From NCBI GenBank assembly GCA_001017865.1, contig LATQ01000097.1:1-22287 (forward strand): 22,287 nucleotides of DNA. Direction: 5' to 3'. This document shows positions 9,890-17,730 of the stretch, in pieces. The notes beneath the pieces are model-generated. The model was not told the DNA's origin. It worked only from the letters and a program-made list of their open reading frames with translations, and made no database searches. The position numbers and the translations under genes are program-made. Position 1 is the first letter of the stretch, and each line of letters begins with the position of its first letter. Source of the DNA: Rhodococcus sp. IITR03. GTDB taxonomy: Bacteria > Actinomycetota > Actinomycetes > Mycobacteriales > Mycobacteriaceae.

Positions 9890-12241
9890 ATGACTCGACC
9901 CGGACCGCCTGCACCACCGCCTCCCCCTCCTCCACCGCCGCCTCCGCCACCCCCTGATCAGCCGGCGTCGGCAGCGTGGTCGCCCGCAGACCGCAGTCGT
10001 CGACGACAGTGGCCGATCGTGCCGGCGCGACCGGTCTTGCGGCCGTGCTCGCAGCAGTGGGTGGGATCGTGATCTTCGGGTCCGGCGAGGACGACCGTCG
10101 GGTCGACGGCCAGCTGAGGTACACCTTTCCGACACAACCGGTCGCAGGGTGGACGTTGTACGCCGACGACGTGATACAGGGCAGCGACTTCGTCGCCCCG
10201 GATTCGTTGATGTCGCATTACTACACCACCGGAATCAATGACCTCGGCGATGTCTGGCTCACTGCAGTCAGGTCGGGCGACAAACGGCAGACCCACTTGG
10301 CCGCGATCGAACCCGAGGACGGATCCGTGCGGTGGACCGTCCCCGTCGAAGGAGGTCACATGCGCCACGCAGGCCGTCGACGGAATGGTGCCATGTGTAC
10401 TGTCGCGCGGCACCGGGCGGGGCGATGTCGCGTTCTTCAGGCTTTCCGACGGGTCCGTCGACATCACCCACAACGTAGGAAACGTGTCGATGGTGGAGGT
10501 CGTGGACGGCACGGTCTACACCATCGGATCCCCGGGTCCGTCCGACAACTCCCTGACGAAAGGCACGCCTCGGAACCTGTCGGAGACGTGGCAGACGTTC
10601 GCCGAGGACAACACGGAATGCAGGGGTAGCGGAGACGGCCGGGACTTCAGAATCGGCCCGGATATCGTCGCCTTCGACCAGGTCGGCGGGGTAGCGGTCG
10701 AACAGGACACCGGTGCCCAGGTCGGCGCCGGGCTCCGCAACGTGACGAGCCTTCCCGGCCAGGGATATGTAGGAACCGAGTGCACGATCGGCGACGACCT
10801 GTTCGAGTCGGCCATGGTGTACACGAACACCTCCGGCACCGAAGTGTTCCGCGTCCGTGACGAATCCGCGGCCGACCCGTGGCTCGCACTCCCCGACCCT
10901 GCACGGCCGATCGTCTCCAACAAGGGTGCCTACGATCCGGAAACCGGTGCGACACTGTGGAAGCTCGACGACAACGAGAGCTTTCTGCGATCTATCATCG
11001 GCGAGGTGGTGCTCGGCTCCGACGACGGAGCGGCAGCGGGATACGACATCATGACCGGTGCCCAGTTGTGGCGTGCCCCGTTCGAGAATGTCGGCGGATT
11101 CCGGAGGAGTGTCTCCGACGGTGAACGGCTCCTGATACTCACCGAGGATCAGGACATCGTTTCGGTGCACCTCGCAACAGGGGACGTCGAGTGGAGTACG
11201 CAACGCATCTCCGAGAAGGGCATAGGTATCCAACCGGCCGGCGACGGGTTCGTCACCACGTCGCAAACATCGTTGACCTACTACCCACCTACCGGTGACA
11301 TCGCCGGCCCTCCCGGCCTCCTGGCCCGGGGCGACCGTTCGTCGGACACTGTCGCACAAGGTGAGACCGGATTCGTGACGAAATGCGGGTCGGCACCGCA
11401 GATGCGTCCCGTGTCGTACCGTACGACGTCGGGCAGCCTCGTCGTCTCGATGGAGATGACCGCGACATGTCCCGGTGGCGACATCCTCTCCACCGACGCG
11501 ATGCGCATCTCGGTATCGGATACGGGCGGCAGCATTGCCTCCGGCATATTCGATTTCTCTACGCAACCCATGCTGCTTCCGCGAAACGACAGTTCGGGTC
11601 CTTCCAGATCGGTGACCCACGAATTCGAGTTCCGGTCGAGCGGCTTCTGGAGGTTGCCGAACTCGCTCGGCACGGAGTCCGGTTCCTCTGCGGTGTCCGC
11701 GGCCGGAGACCAGCTTGTGGAATGCGAGAACATCGGGACGGACAACGGGCCCGACCGCGTCGAGTACTCCGACACCTCCGCTCCCGCTACAACGACCCTC
11801 GTCGCTGTCCGTGCCGCCGAGCCCGTCGGTGGGAACGTCGAAACGACCAGCTTGGATGCGTTGGTCGCGCAGGCCGACGCCGACCGTCCGTATGTCACCT
11901 CCGATCTGGCCAACCGGTGGGTCGCCCAGATCTCGGCCAAGAGGATCGGACTCGACGCCGTGGACATCGACGGCGCACCGATCCACTGGACGGCAGAAGA
12001 AATTCTGCGGCAGCACCTGGAACTCCGCCTGAAGTATCCGGAGGTTCGTTTGGCGCGCTCCGAGGAATGGCGCACATTCGATCTCGACGGATGGTGGATC
12101 ACCTTCGCAGGTGTCACCTTCGACAGCGCTGACGCCGCGAATGCCTGGTGCGACGCCCGCACCATCGCGAAGGACCAATGTTTCGCGAAGTTGGTGAGCA
12201 ACGACCGTGGCTCGGAAGGAACGACGAAGTACCGCCGATGA
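9890..12241 (+). CDS. Polyproline-headed membrane-anchored PQQ-like propeller protein, paralog C (two frameshifts)
   Basis: About 783 aa after repair. The ATG at 9890 has GGAAGAAGG just upstream, 37 bases after the DUF4190 stop. The head has 14 consecutive prolines (residues 9-22), then RSRRR, one membrane helix (about 41-63), the motif Y-x-FPTQP-x3-W and the C-x10-C pair (TCATQ...PCVL). Propeller blades follow (AYDPETGATLWKLDD, GYDIMTGAQLWRAP, SVHLATGDVEWST), then the Cys domain opening TKCGSAPQ, a Ser/Asp-rich linker, and the C-terminal module (TSLDALVAQADADRP to QCFAKLVS). These are collinear with paralog A. One G is missing at about 10021 (repair gives WPIVAGATG, completing the helix) and one G is extra at 10354-10355 (removal gives VEGVTCATQ). 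Function unknown. The C-terminal module resembles Trp/Cys-containing SPOR-like ends that I recall from actinobacterial envelope proteins. Confidence 0.83.
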
Positions 12242-12242
12242 G

Positions 12243-12262
12243 ATGTCGTTCGATCGGACGAC
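12243..12262. promoter_or_regulatory. Second copy of the shared imperfect palindrome
   Basis: ATGTCGTTCGATCGGACGAC begins two bases after the paralog C stop. It matches the 9079-9098 copy in all but two positions and has stronger symmetry here, GTCGT-N-CGATCG-N-ACGAC. A -10-like CATAAT lies 43 bases after the motif start (12286-12291). Position relative to the preceding stop and the following gene is the same as at the first copy. Confidence 0.42.
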
Positions 12263-12351
12263 TACCGCGACACGGGTGATCTACCCATAATTCAGCCGAA
12301 CCGGCCTGCCCGCGAAACAGGCTGCGCCAGGATGGAAAAGAGGCACGGAAG

Positions 12352-13342
12352 GTGCATCAGCCAGTGAACGATCAACACGCGCCGAGACCTCGGAATGCCC
12401 CTCCACCGCCTCACATCCCTCCTCCGCCGGCATACGGCCAGGCTCGTCCCCAGTTCGGTGGCCCCGACCTACGGACGACCTTCACCGACATCCGTGCCGG
12501 TGACTACGCGCGCGACGGGTTCGCCGTCCTGGCTCTGCTGATATCACTGTTCATGCCGTGGAATTCCGAGTTCGGACTGGTCTCGGGCGGCTCCGCTGGG
12601 TTGATCATCATCGTCGTGCTCATCACGCTGATCTCCCTTGCCAGCGTGGCACTGCCCTATCTCGCTCGTCTGGGCATGCTGGGTACCAACTGGCGTACGC
12701 TCCCGATGCAGATGGTGCGGCTCTGTCTGAACGCGCCGTATCTGCTGATGGTGCTGGGGTTCTTCGGCTACGACATCGTCCGCGGATTCTCCATGTACGG
12801 AAACTGGGGGCAGGAGGTCGTCCCGGGCCTCGGAATGGCGGCATTGTTCGGCGTGGCCGGAGCTCTCCTCGCAGCCCAGCCACGTACGGCCGAGACTCGG
12901 CCGGCGCAGGCACCGGTTGGCTCACCGCGGTCAAGCTCTTCATGTTCACAGCGGTTGCGCTCACCGTCCTCTCCACCGTGAGTTCGATCGTGTTCCAGCT
13001 GACCGGTTCCGGGGCTTCGGAACCGCGCCCGAGTTCCTGCTGTACCTGTTGGTGTGGATGTTCCTGGCGATGGCACCCGTGATCACCACCGCAGCCGGCC
13101 TCGTCCGAAACTACGCTCCGTGGCGACGAACACTCGTCGTCCTGCTGCCCAGCATGCTGACCGCAGCGTTCTTCCTCTCGTTCGGTGACGTCGCCTCGTC
13201 GGAGTCCTTCCACGGGTTTCCGTACTACGCTCTCGTCCTCTGGGCTGCGGCCGGCGCTGCTGCGGCTGCTCCGGTCGCCGAAACCGAGACACTGCAATGG
13301 CATCAGGGATATACCTGGCTCGCGGCTCTGCGTAACGGCTGA
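12352..13342 (+). CDS. Polyproline-headed multi-pass membrane protein (two frameshifts, probably continues into next gene)
   Basis: About 330 aa after repair, from GTG 12352 (AGAGG 8 bases upstream); GTG 12364 (GGAAGG 11 bases upstream) is an alternative and gives MNDQHAPR. The N-terminus has PPPP and PPPPAYG clusters. After an aqueous segment (DYARDGFAVLALL) come about eight hydrophobic helices, the second and third around 12600-12660. Missing bases lie at 12901-12902 (C, giving TRPGAGTGWLTAV) and in the GGGG run at 13011-13014 (G, giving TGSGGFGTAPEF). The apparent stop at 13340-13342 overlaps the next ATG as TGATG. That ATG has no ribosome binding site, and one more missing C at 13339 would fuse the two frames as RNGLMLIAIW. 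No catalytic motif is seen. The polyproline head links it to the upstream propeller cluster. Confidence 0.72.
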
Positions 13343-14334
13343 TGCTCATCGCGATCTGGAGTCTCGTCTGGATCGCAGTCGCGATCGTGTCTGCAATCAT
13401 CCTCACCGGTGAGGCCGGCGAAGAGATCGCGTTCGCAGTGTTCTCCGTATTCGTCGGAGTCCTCGCCATCCTCGGCGCGCGTGCGCTGCGTCCTCGCTAC
13501 ACGCACGGCTCGGATCCCCGGCCGTCCCGCGAAGTCGTGTTGGGTCTCTGCGGAGCCATTATTCTGCTGACGTTCGGGCGTCTCGTGGCCGGCATGGTCG
13601 TACGTGATGCCGCGGTGATCGAGCCGTTCGAATTGATCGTGCCGATGTTCGCGGTGGGAATTGCCACTGCACTCGTTGTGGCTCCCCCGATCCGCGAGCT
13701 GTATTCCGACGTCCATTTGTTCGCCGGGCTCACCACGCCGGCCCCGGCACCGCAGGATTACGCAGCGCCCCCGACGTCTCCCCCGCCCGCTGGAGACCCT
13801 GCAGATCCCGTTGCTGCTCAACCGACTGTTGTGGTTCCGACATCTGCGGCACTCACCGTCGTCACACCGAGTGTCGAGACCACGTCGACGGCCGCGACGA
13901 TCTCGTTGGTCAAGCGTGAGGACGAGTCCATCACTGCCCCGCCTTCGACACCTGCACCGGCACCTGCACCTGCATCTGCGATGCCTGCGCTCGACCCTGC
14001 GCTTCCTGCAGCCGAACTTTTCCGCCTGGCGCAGGAACGTCCCGATCTCCGCTCAGCAATCGCCGTCCACCCCAACGTCTACCCCGGCCTGCAGCAGTGG
14101 ATCGCGGAACAGGACAACGGGCAGGCCAACGGTTCACAGAACCCGACCCAGGTTCTGCAGCCGGAGCCGGTCGTTCCTGCTCTCGATCCGACGCTCCCAG
14201 CGTCGGAACTTTTCCGCTTGGCCCAGGAACGCCCCGACCTTCGGCCGGCAATCGCTGTGCATCCCAACGTCTACCCCGGCCTACAACAGTGGATCGCAGA
14301 TCTCGACGATTCCGGTGTCGGAGCCGCGGGCTGA
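13342..14334 (+). CDS. Membrane protein with Pro/Ala linker and two variant leucine-rich repeats
   Basis: 330 aa as read. Four membrane helices (about 1-22, 28-46, 67-90 and 95-118) are followed by a long Pro/Ala/Thr/Val linker (about 130-210) and two 41-residue repeats of the leucine-rich-repeat-variant type, each beginning PALDP-x-LPA-x-ELFRLAQERPDLR and ending in VYPGLQQWIA. Such LRV repeats form a right-handed alpha/3-10 solenoid and are taken to be protein-binding. The start ATG lacks a Shine-Dalgarno and overlaps the upstream stop, so this is probably the C-terminal half of the preceding gene, separated by a missing C at 13339. Fused, the protein would be about 660 aa: polyproline head, some 12 helices and an LRV tail. 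It closes the same-strand cluster and is followed by a hairpin terminator. Confidence 0.75.
   Translation: MLIAIWSLVWIAVAIVSAIILTGEAGEEIAFAVFSVFVGVLAILGARALRPRYTHGSDPRPSREVVLGLCGAIILLTFGRLVAGMVVRDAAVIEPFELIVPMFAVGIATALVVAPPIRELYSDVHLFAGLTTPAPAPQDYAAPPTSPPPAGDPADPVAAQPTVVVPTSAALTVVTPSVETTSTAATISLVKREDESITAPPSTPAPAPAPASAMPALDPALPAAELFRLAQERPDLRSAIAVHPNVYPGLQQWIAEQDNGQANGSQNPTQVLQPEPVVPALDPTLPASELFRLAQERPDLRPAIAVHPNVYPGLQQWIADLDDSGVGAAG
13984..14106 (+). repeat. LRV repeat unit 1 (123 bp)
   Basis: The first of two direct coding repeats of exactly 41 codons in the LRV gene. At the protein level it differs from unit 2 at only a few positions, while many third codon bases differ, so the duplication is not very recent or is held by selection on the protein. 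Confidence 0.85.
14176..14298 (+). repeat. LRV repeat unit 2 (123 bp)
   Basis: The second 41-codon repeat, separated from unit 1 by a 69-bp Gln/Asn-rich spacer (GQANGSQNPTQVLQPEPV). It ends 12 codons before the stop. Confidence 0.85.
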
Positions 14335-14352
14335 GCAGAGTCCACCCGCCGA

Positions 14353-14387
14353 AACGAGGCTTGCCCTGCAGCGGGGCAAGCCTCGTT
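14353..14387. terminator. Bidirectional hairpin terminator
   Basis: A perfect 14-bp stem (arms AACGAGGCTTGCCC and its complement) with a 7-base loop, located 18 bases after the LRV gene stop and 20 bases beyond the repaired stop of the convergent lipoprotein gene. There is no clear T tract, as is common in high-GC actinobacteria. The left-arm sequence resembles the terminator at 16954-17021. Confidence 0.75.
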
Positions 14388-14407
14388 CGGTTCGTGGACG
14401 TACACCT

Positions 14408-15102
14408 CTACAGGTGTTGTGGCAGAGGTTGCGCGCCACCGCCTCCATCACCTCTGATGCCCAGTCCAGCGCCTCCTGATCGTCGGCATCCATGGCGCCC
14501 AGGATTTCGTGGGACTGAGCAAGGTCTTCCTGAAGGGACGACTCTCCGTCCTCCCACCGCAGGCAATTGTTCAGTACCTGCGGAAGGCCGATGTCCGGAT
14601 ATCGGACGACGACCGCGTTCAGCTCCCGCTGAAGGGAGTCGACGTCGACGCCCGCGAGCGGTCCTTGCGGATCGTCGGGCACATTCACCGAGTTCAATGT
14701 GTCGGCCAGCGGCCCCAGCAAGTCGCAGTACTCCGAGAAGAACCGTGCCACCCCGCCTTTCGGAATGCGATCCATCAAACTGTCGTAGCGTGCCCCATCC
14801 TCACCCTCCAGCAAATGGCTGGGGTCACCGAAGTTGAAGAACTCGGGATTGCCGTGGTTGCGGAGCACCGCATCGATCTCGGTCTCGAACTTCGCCACCC
14901 GAGCGCGGAATTCCGACGAGGAGAGGTTCGGTCCGTCGTATGCGCAGGCGCTCGAGACAGACGACTTCTGCACTCCGACCTGCGGAGAACCCACGGGGTT
15001 GCTCGTCCGGGACGGCAGCGGTTCCGTCCATGCACAACCGGCCACCGCGATACCGATACACGCCACTACACCCATGGTTTTCGGCAGGATTCCAGCATTC
15101 AT
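14408..15102 (-). CDS. Lipoprotein of unknown function (probable frameshift near the end)
   Basis: A predicted lipoprotein, about 231 aa. The ATG at 15100-15102 has GAGAGG about 10 bases upstream on the minus strand. The signal peptide is MNAGILPKTMG plus a hydrophobic core and the lipobox VAGC. The mature part is mainly helical and acidic (EFRARVAKFETEIDAVLR, EALDWASEVMEAVARNLC) with four to five Cys that may form disulfides. As read, the frame runs through the terminator and into the convergent LRV gene, down to 14281. One missing base near 14420 brings in TAG (complement of 14408-14410), giving LCHQHL as the end and leaving the terminator between the two genes. I do not recognise a family. 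It is transcribed divergently from the large lipoprotein gene and may be regulated with it. Confidence 0.72.
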
Positions 15103-15187
15103 GAATGTTCGCCTCTCGACAATATTCGCTCGCGATGGTGATTGTGCAGTTGCCCAACCGAACCGAGCGTCTTCCGAACAGTTGAAT

Positions 15188-15205
15188 CATGCCGGTAAAG
15201 GCATG
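15188..15205. promoter_or_regulatory. Inverted repeat in divergent lipoprotein promoter region
   Basis: Arms CATGCC and GGCATG with a 6-base spacer lie within the 211-base intergenic region shared by the two divergent lipoprotein genes. The right arm overlaps ATGTCGTCCGAACGA (15203-15217), a partial match to the motif at 9079 and 12243. A candidate operator only; nothing else clear was seen in this intergenic region. Confidence 0.3.
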
Positions 15206-15313
15206 TCGTCCGAACGAGGGATGTCGTACGGGGCAACGAACGGTCATCATCGAAGCTCTGGACGCCTCAGCCCGAGGTATGCCACGTCAGGTTTTCGAAG
15301 GGTGCCACCGCGA

Positions 15314-16945
15314 ATGGAGGGTCGGTTGACTCGCACTGCAGGAGTGGCGCTTCTGTTGGCGACGGCCCTCACCATGTCAGCGTGTTCGTCCTCGAACGAC
15401 AACCTCGCCGACGTGCCGTCGAGCACCGTTCCGACCAGTTCGGCTGCAGTGGATGGAGGCACCAGCGATCGTCGAGTTGTGGCGGAAATCGACGATGTAG
15501 AGGTTCGAGGACAAGCCGACTACATCGACCGCGACAAGCGCCTGACGATCTCGGAAGGACGCACCACACTCCCCGACTCCGAGGCTCGGGTGGCATCCAC
15601 CGACGTCGTCAGCATCCGGATGGACGGCGGAAACACTCAACCGTCGGCACCGGTGATGGTCGAATTCGATCTCTCCGATCGCCCGGATCTGGTTGCAAAG
15701 ATAAGCGACGACGTTCTGCCCGTCGTCGAAACGGCCTCCGAGACCGATCCGAACGAACTCGACATGTTCGTCGCGGAATGGGATCCGAAGACAAAGATTG
15801 TCACTGCCAACTGCCACACTTGACGAACGTCTGGCTCAGCCTCTTCGACTTGAAGAAAGTCGCCGCCAACCTCTTGAAGGTATTCGAGAACGTACAGGGG
15901 ACCATCGATTCGCCGTGCCGGGAGCGCAGCGAGATCACCCTCGGTGGAGTCGAGTACACCTTGACCGCTCGTGATCCCGGAGACGTGGCCGCGTGTCTCG
16001 TCGACGCAGGCGGCACCCTCGCCGTCGACCTGGAGAACGTCACAGGTTCGTTCTATTCGATCGTGGTCACCCCGGACACAGTCGGCGGTACGTGGACGAA
16101 TTCGGGCTTGGCGAACGTGTCCACTACTGTCGCCGCGCACGCCGCCGATGCCTCGTGCCGGGCAGCGTAGGAGTGCTGGCCGGACGTTCCGAGGGTCGGC
16201 TGGTAATGAACGCAGGTGCGGATGTCATCGAAATCCAACTCGTCCCCCAGCAACATGCCATCCTGGTGCAGAGTCTGCTGTCGGGTTTGTCCATGCTGGG
16301 TGTACGTCCTGAGGCACTCGACAAGGTCACCGGAGGCTGGACTGCCAAACGTCGAACGTCTCACCAGACGACGTCGAGGGCTCGATCACCGACATCGGTC
16401 AGTGCGTCAGCAATCTGACCGACCAGAAGCGTCTCGGTGCCGCCTTCGAAGTGCTGGCGATGTCCCGGCAGCTGACAGACCTTATAACCGGTGCCCTCAG
16501 GGATTTCACCGGGAATGCGGTGAAGACATTTCAGATTCGCAGCACACGACCGACGACTGCGGCTCCGACTCCGACACCCACCACGACCACCGCGCCGCAA
16601 CAGACCTTCGTCGACAGGGTGGAGCTGGCAACGTGGGCCTACGACCGGGTCGAGGGCCACACCTACGTCGCGGACAACAACAACAAGAAGACGGTGTACC
16701 TGCACGTGAACTCGTTCGCGGGCGACAAGGAGGTCCGCCGCGGTTGCAGCACCACGCTGTCCGTGACCGGACCTGCCTTCTCCTTCAGCGACACGTCGCA
16801 AGGCTGCTACGTCGGTAATCCCGGTACGACCTTCAAAGCGCCCGCACCGGGCAACTACACGGCGACCGCCAGGGTGTCACAGGAAGGCCGTCCCGACATC
16901 GTCTCCGAGGTGGTCGTGAACATCCTTCCGTACGGAAGCGGCTGA
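15314..16945 (+). CDS. Large lipoprotein with C-terminal Ig-like domain (three frameshifts)
   Basis: About 543 aa after repair. The signal peptide is TRTAG plus a hydrophobic core and the lipobox TMSAC. The start is uncertain: ATG 15314 has GAAGGG 11 bases upstream, while TTG 15326 has GGAGGG 4 bases upstream and is a real alternative. The outer chain has a beta-rich part (residues about 50-160), an amphipathic segment (FDLKKVAANLLKVFENVQG), a Cys-containing beta part (SPCRERS...AACLVDAGG), a helical part (QHAILVQSLLSGLSMLG) and a Thr/Pro linker (PTPTPTTTT). It ends in a beta-sandwich-like domain with two Cys. One base is missing at each of about 15817, 16152 (C, giving ADALVPGSV) and 16346 (C, giving WTAQTSNVS); the three losses return the gene to its first frame. 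No family recognised. It is followed by a 28-bp hairpin. Confidence 0.72.
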
Positions 16946-16953
16946 CCGGCGAA

Positions 16954-17021
16954 AGTTGACGCGGTGAAACGGGGTTCGCCCGGCCTGTTGCAGGGGCGAA
17001 CCTCGTTTCACCGCGTCAACT
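16954..17021. terminator. Long bidirectional hairpin terminator
   Basis: Inverted repeat with 28-base arms (16954-16981 and 16994-17021) paired throughout except for one G-U/C-A position, and a 12-base loop. It separates the convergent large lipoprotein and SnoaL-like genes; its right arm overlaps the last two codons of the latter. On the minus strand it begins GAAACGAGGTTCGCCCCTGC, close to the left arm of the terminator at 14353. Confidence 0.82.
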
Positions 17022-17558
17022 CAAGTCGGACGACTTTTTCAGGAAACTGAAGAAGCCCGGCGTGTGCACCTCACGCAGGCGGGTGAGCTTGCGGTAGGAG
17101 ATCAACCAGACACCGTCGACCCTGCGGTATTCCTCGTGGTAGTGACCCCACCCGTGCAGCGACTCCTCGACGCCGTCGTTGTCCCACCACAGCTCGTCCT
17201 CCATCGCCCAGATGCCGCGGGCCGTGGTGGCGGATTCGAGGACGATCTCCGGGCAGTGACCGTGGTGCGCCGAGGTGATCGATACAGACCCGTCGAGGAA
17301 GTTGCTGATGGCGCGGGTGAGTGCCTCGCGCCCCACCACACGACCGGCTTCTTCACCTGTGCGGGGCTGCTTGTCGCTGGGGAGTCCACCCCAGGTCTCG
17401 CTCACCACGTCCTCGGTGTGCAGAGTCGGGTACAGCTCCCACTGCTTGGTGTCCATCACCCGCAGCCGAGCTGCGAAGACCTGCTGGATCTCGTGGATGG
17501 CGAGAAGCTGTTCGGCCGCAGACAGATCACTGATCGGGCGGGCCGTGGTCTCGGTCAT
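17016..17558 (-). CDS. SnoaL-like / NTF2-fold family protein
   Basis: 180 aa, intact. The start at 17558 is preferred over 17585 because GGAAGG lies 6 bases upstream of it on the minus strand. The sequence has the NTF2-fold pattern: helix (AEQLLAIHEIQQVFAARLRVMDTKQW), HTEDVV strand, GREALTRAISNFL, then AHHGHCPEIVLESATTARGIWAMEDELWW and HYHEEYRRVDGVWLISYRKLTRLR. This is the SnoaL_4 / BaiE-like layout shared with small dehydratases, cyclases and the beta subunits of ring-hydroxylating dioxygenases. A conserved His pair (AHHGH) could be catalytic. It is divergent from the monooxygenase/dioxygenase operon across a 286-base intergenic region, so a role in the same aromatic or steroid pathway is likely but not shown. 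Confidence 0.83.
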   Translation of the reverse strand: MTETTARPISDLSAAEQLLAIHEIQQVFAARLRVMDTKQWELYPTLHTEDVVSETWGGLPSDKQPRTGEEAGRVVGREALTRAISNFLDGSVSITSAHHGHCPEIVLESATTARGIWAMEDELWWDNDGVEESLHGWGHYHEEYRRVDGVWLISYRKLTRLREVHTPGFFSFLKKSSDLS

Positions 17559-17692
17559 GGCGATCCTTCCGGAGCAGGCGGTCACCGGCCTGTCTACCGG
17601 CCATCGGACGCAATCTCCTGCAACGTCCCGCTGATCGGAACAACAGCCGGCCCGCCGAAGGGGGCGGACCCCATCTGTGTTGCCCGGATGTC

Positions 17693-17703
17693 CCGTTCAA
17701 CGG
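17693..17703. promoter_or_regulatory. Candidate operator palindrome CCGTT-C-AACGG
   Basis: A perfect 11-base palindrome with a single central base, lying between the divergent SnoaL-like and monooxygenase genes, flanked by ATGT on the left and ACAT on the right at slightly unequal spacing. It could bind one of the IclR proteins or another regulator. It does not contain the TTGATC half-site found before the IclR genes. No KstR-type box was seen. Confidence 0.25.
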
Positions 17704-17730
17704 AAACATCGGTGCGCGATCACATCACGG

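Noticed and set aside
9908..9955. A DNA tandem repeat or CRISPR-like array in the CCN-rich stretch
   Set aside because: It is a proline-coding run with mixed synonymous codons and no repeat-spacer structure.
10268..12178. A 636-codon open frame on the minus strand
   Set aside because: It is an antisense shadow of propeller paralog C, with low-complexity Arg/Gly/Asp composition, no ribosome binding site and no recognisable domain. Long antisense frames are normal in GC-rich actinobacterial genes.
5264..12241. PQQ-dependent alcohol dehydrogenases or BamB
   Set aside because: The blades resemble PQQ-like repeats, but no quinone- or calcium-binding residues or haem motif are visible, and BamB belongs to outer membranes of diderm Proteobacteria. 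The repeats are used here only to describe the fold.
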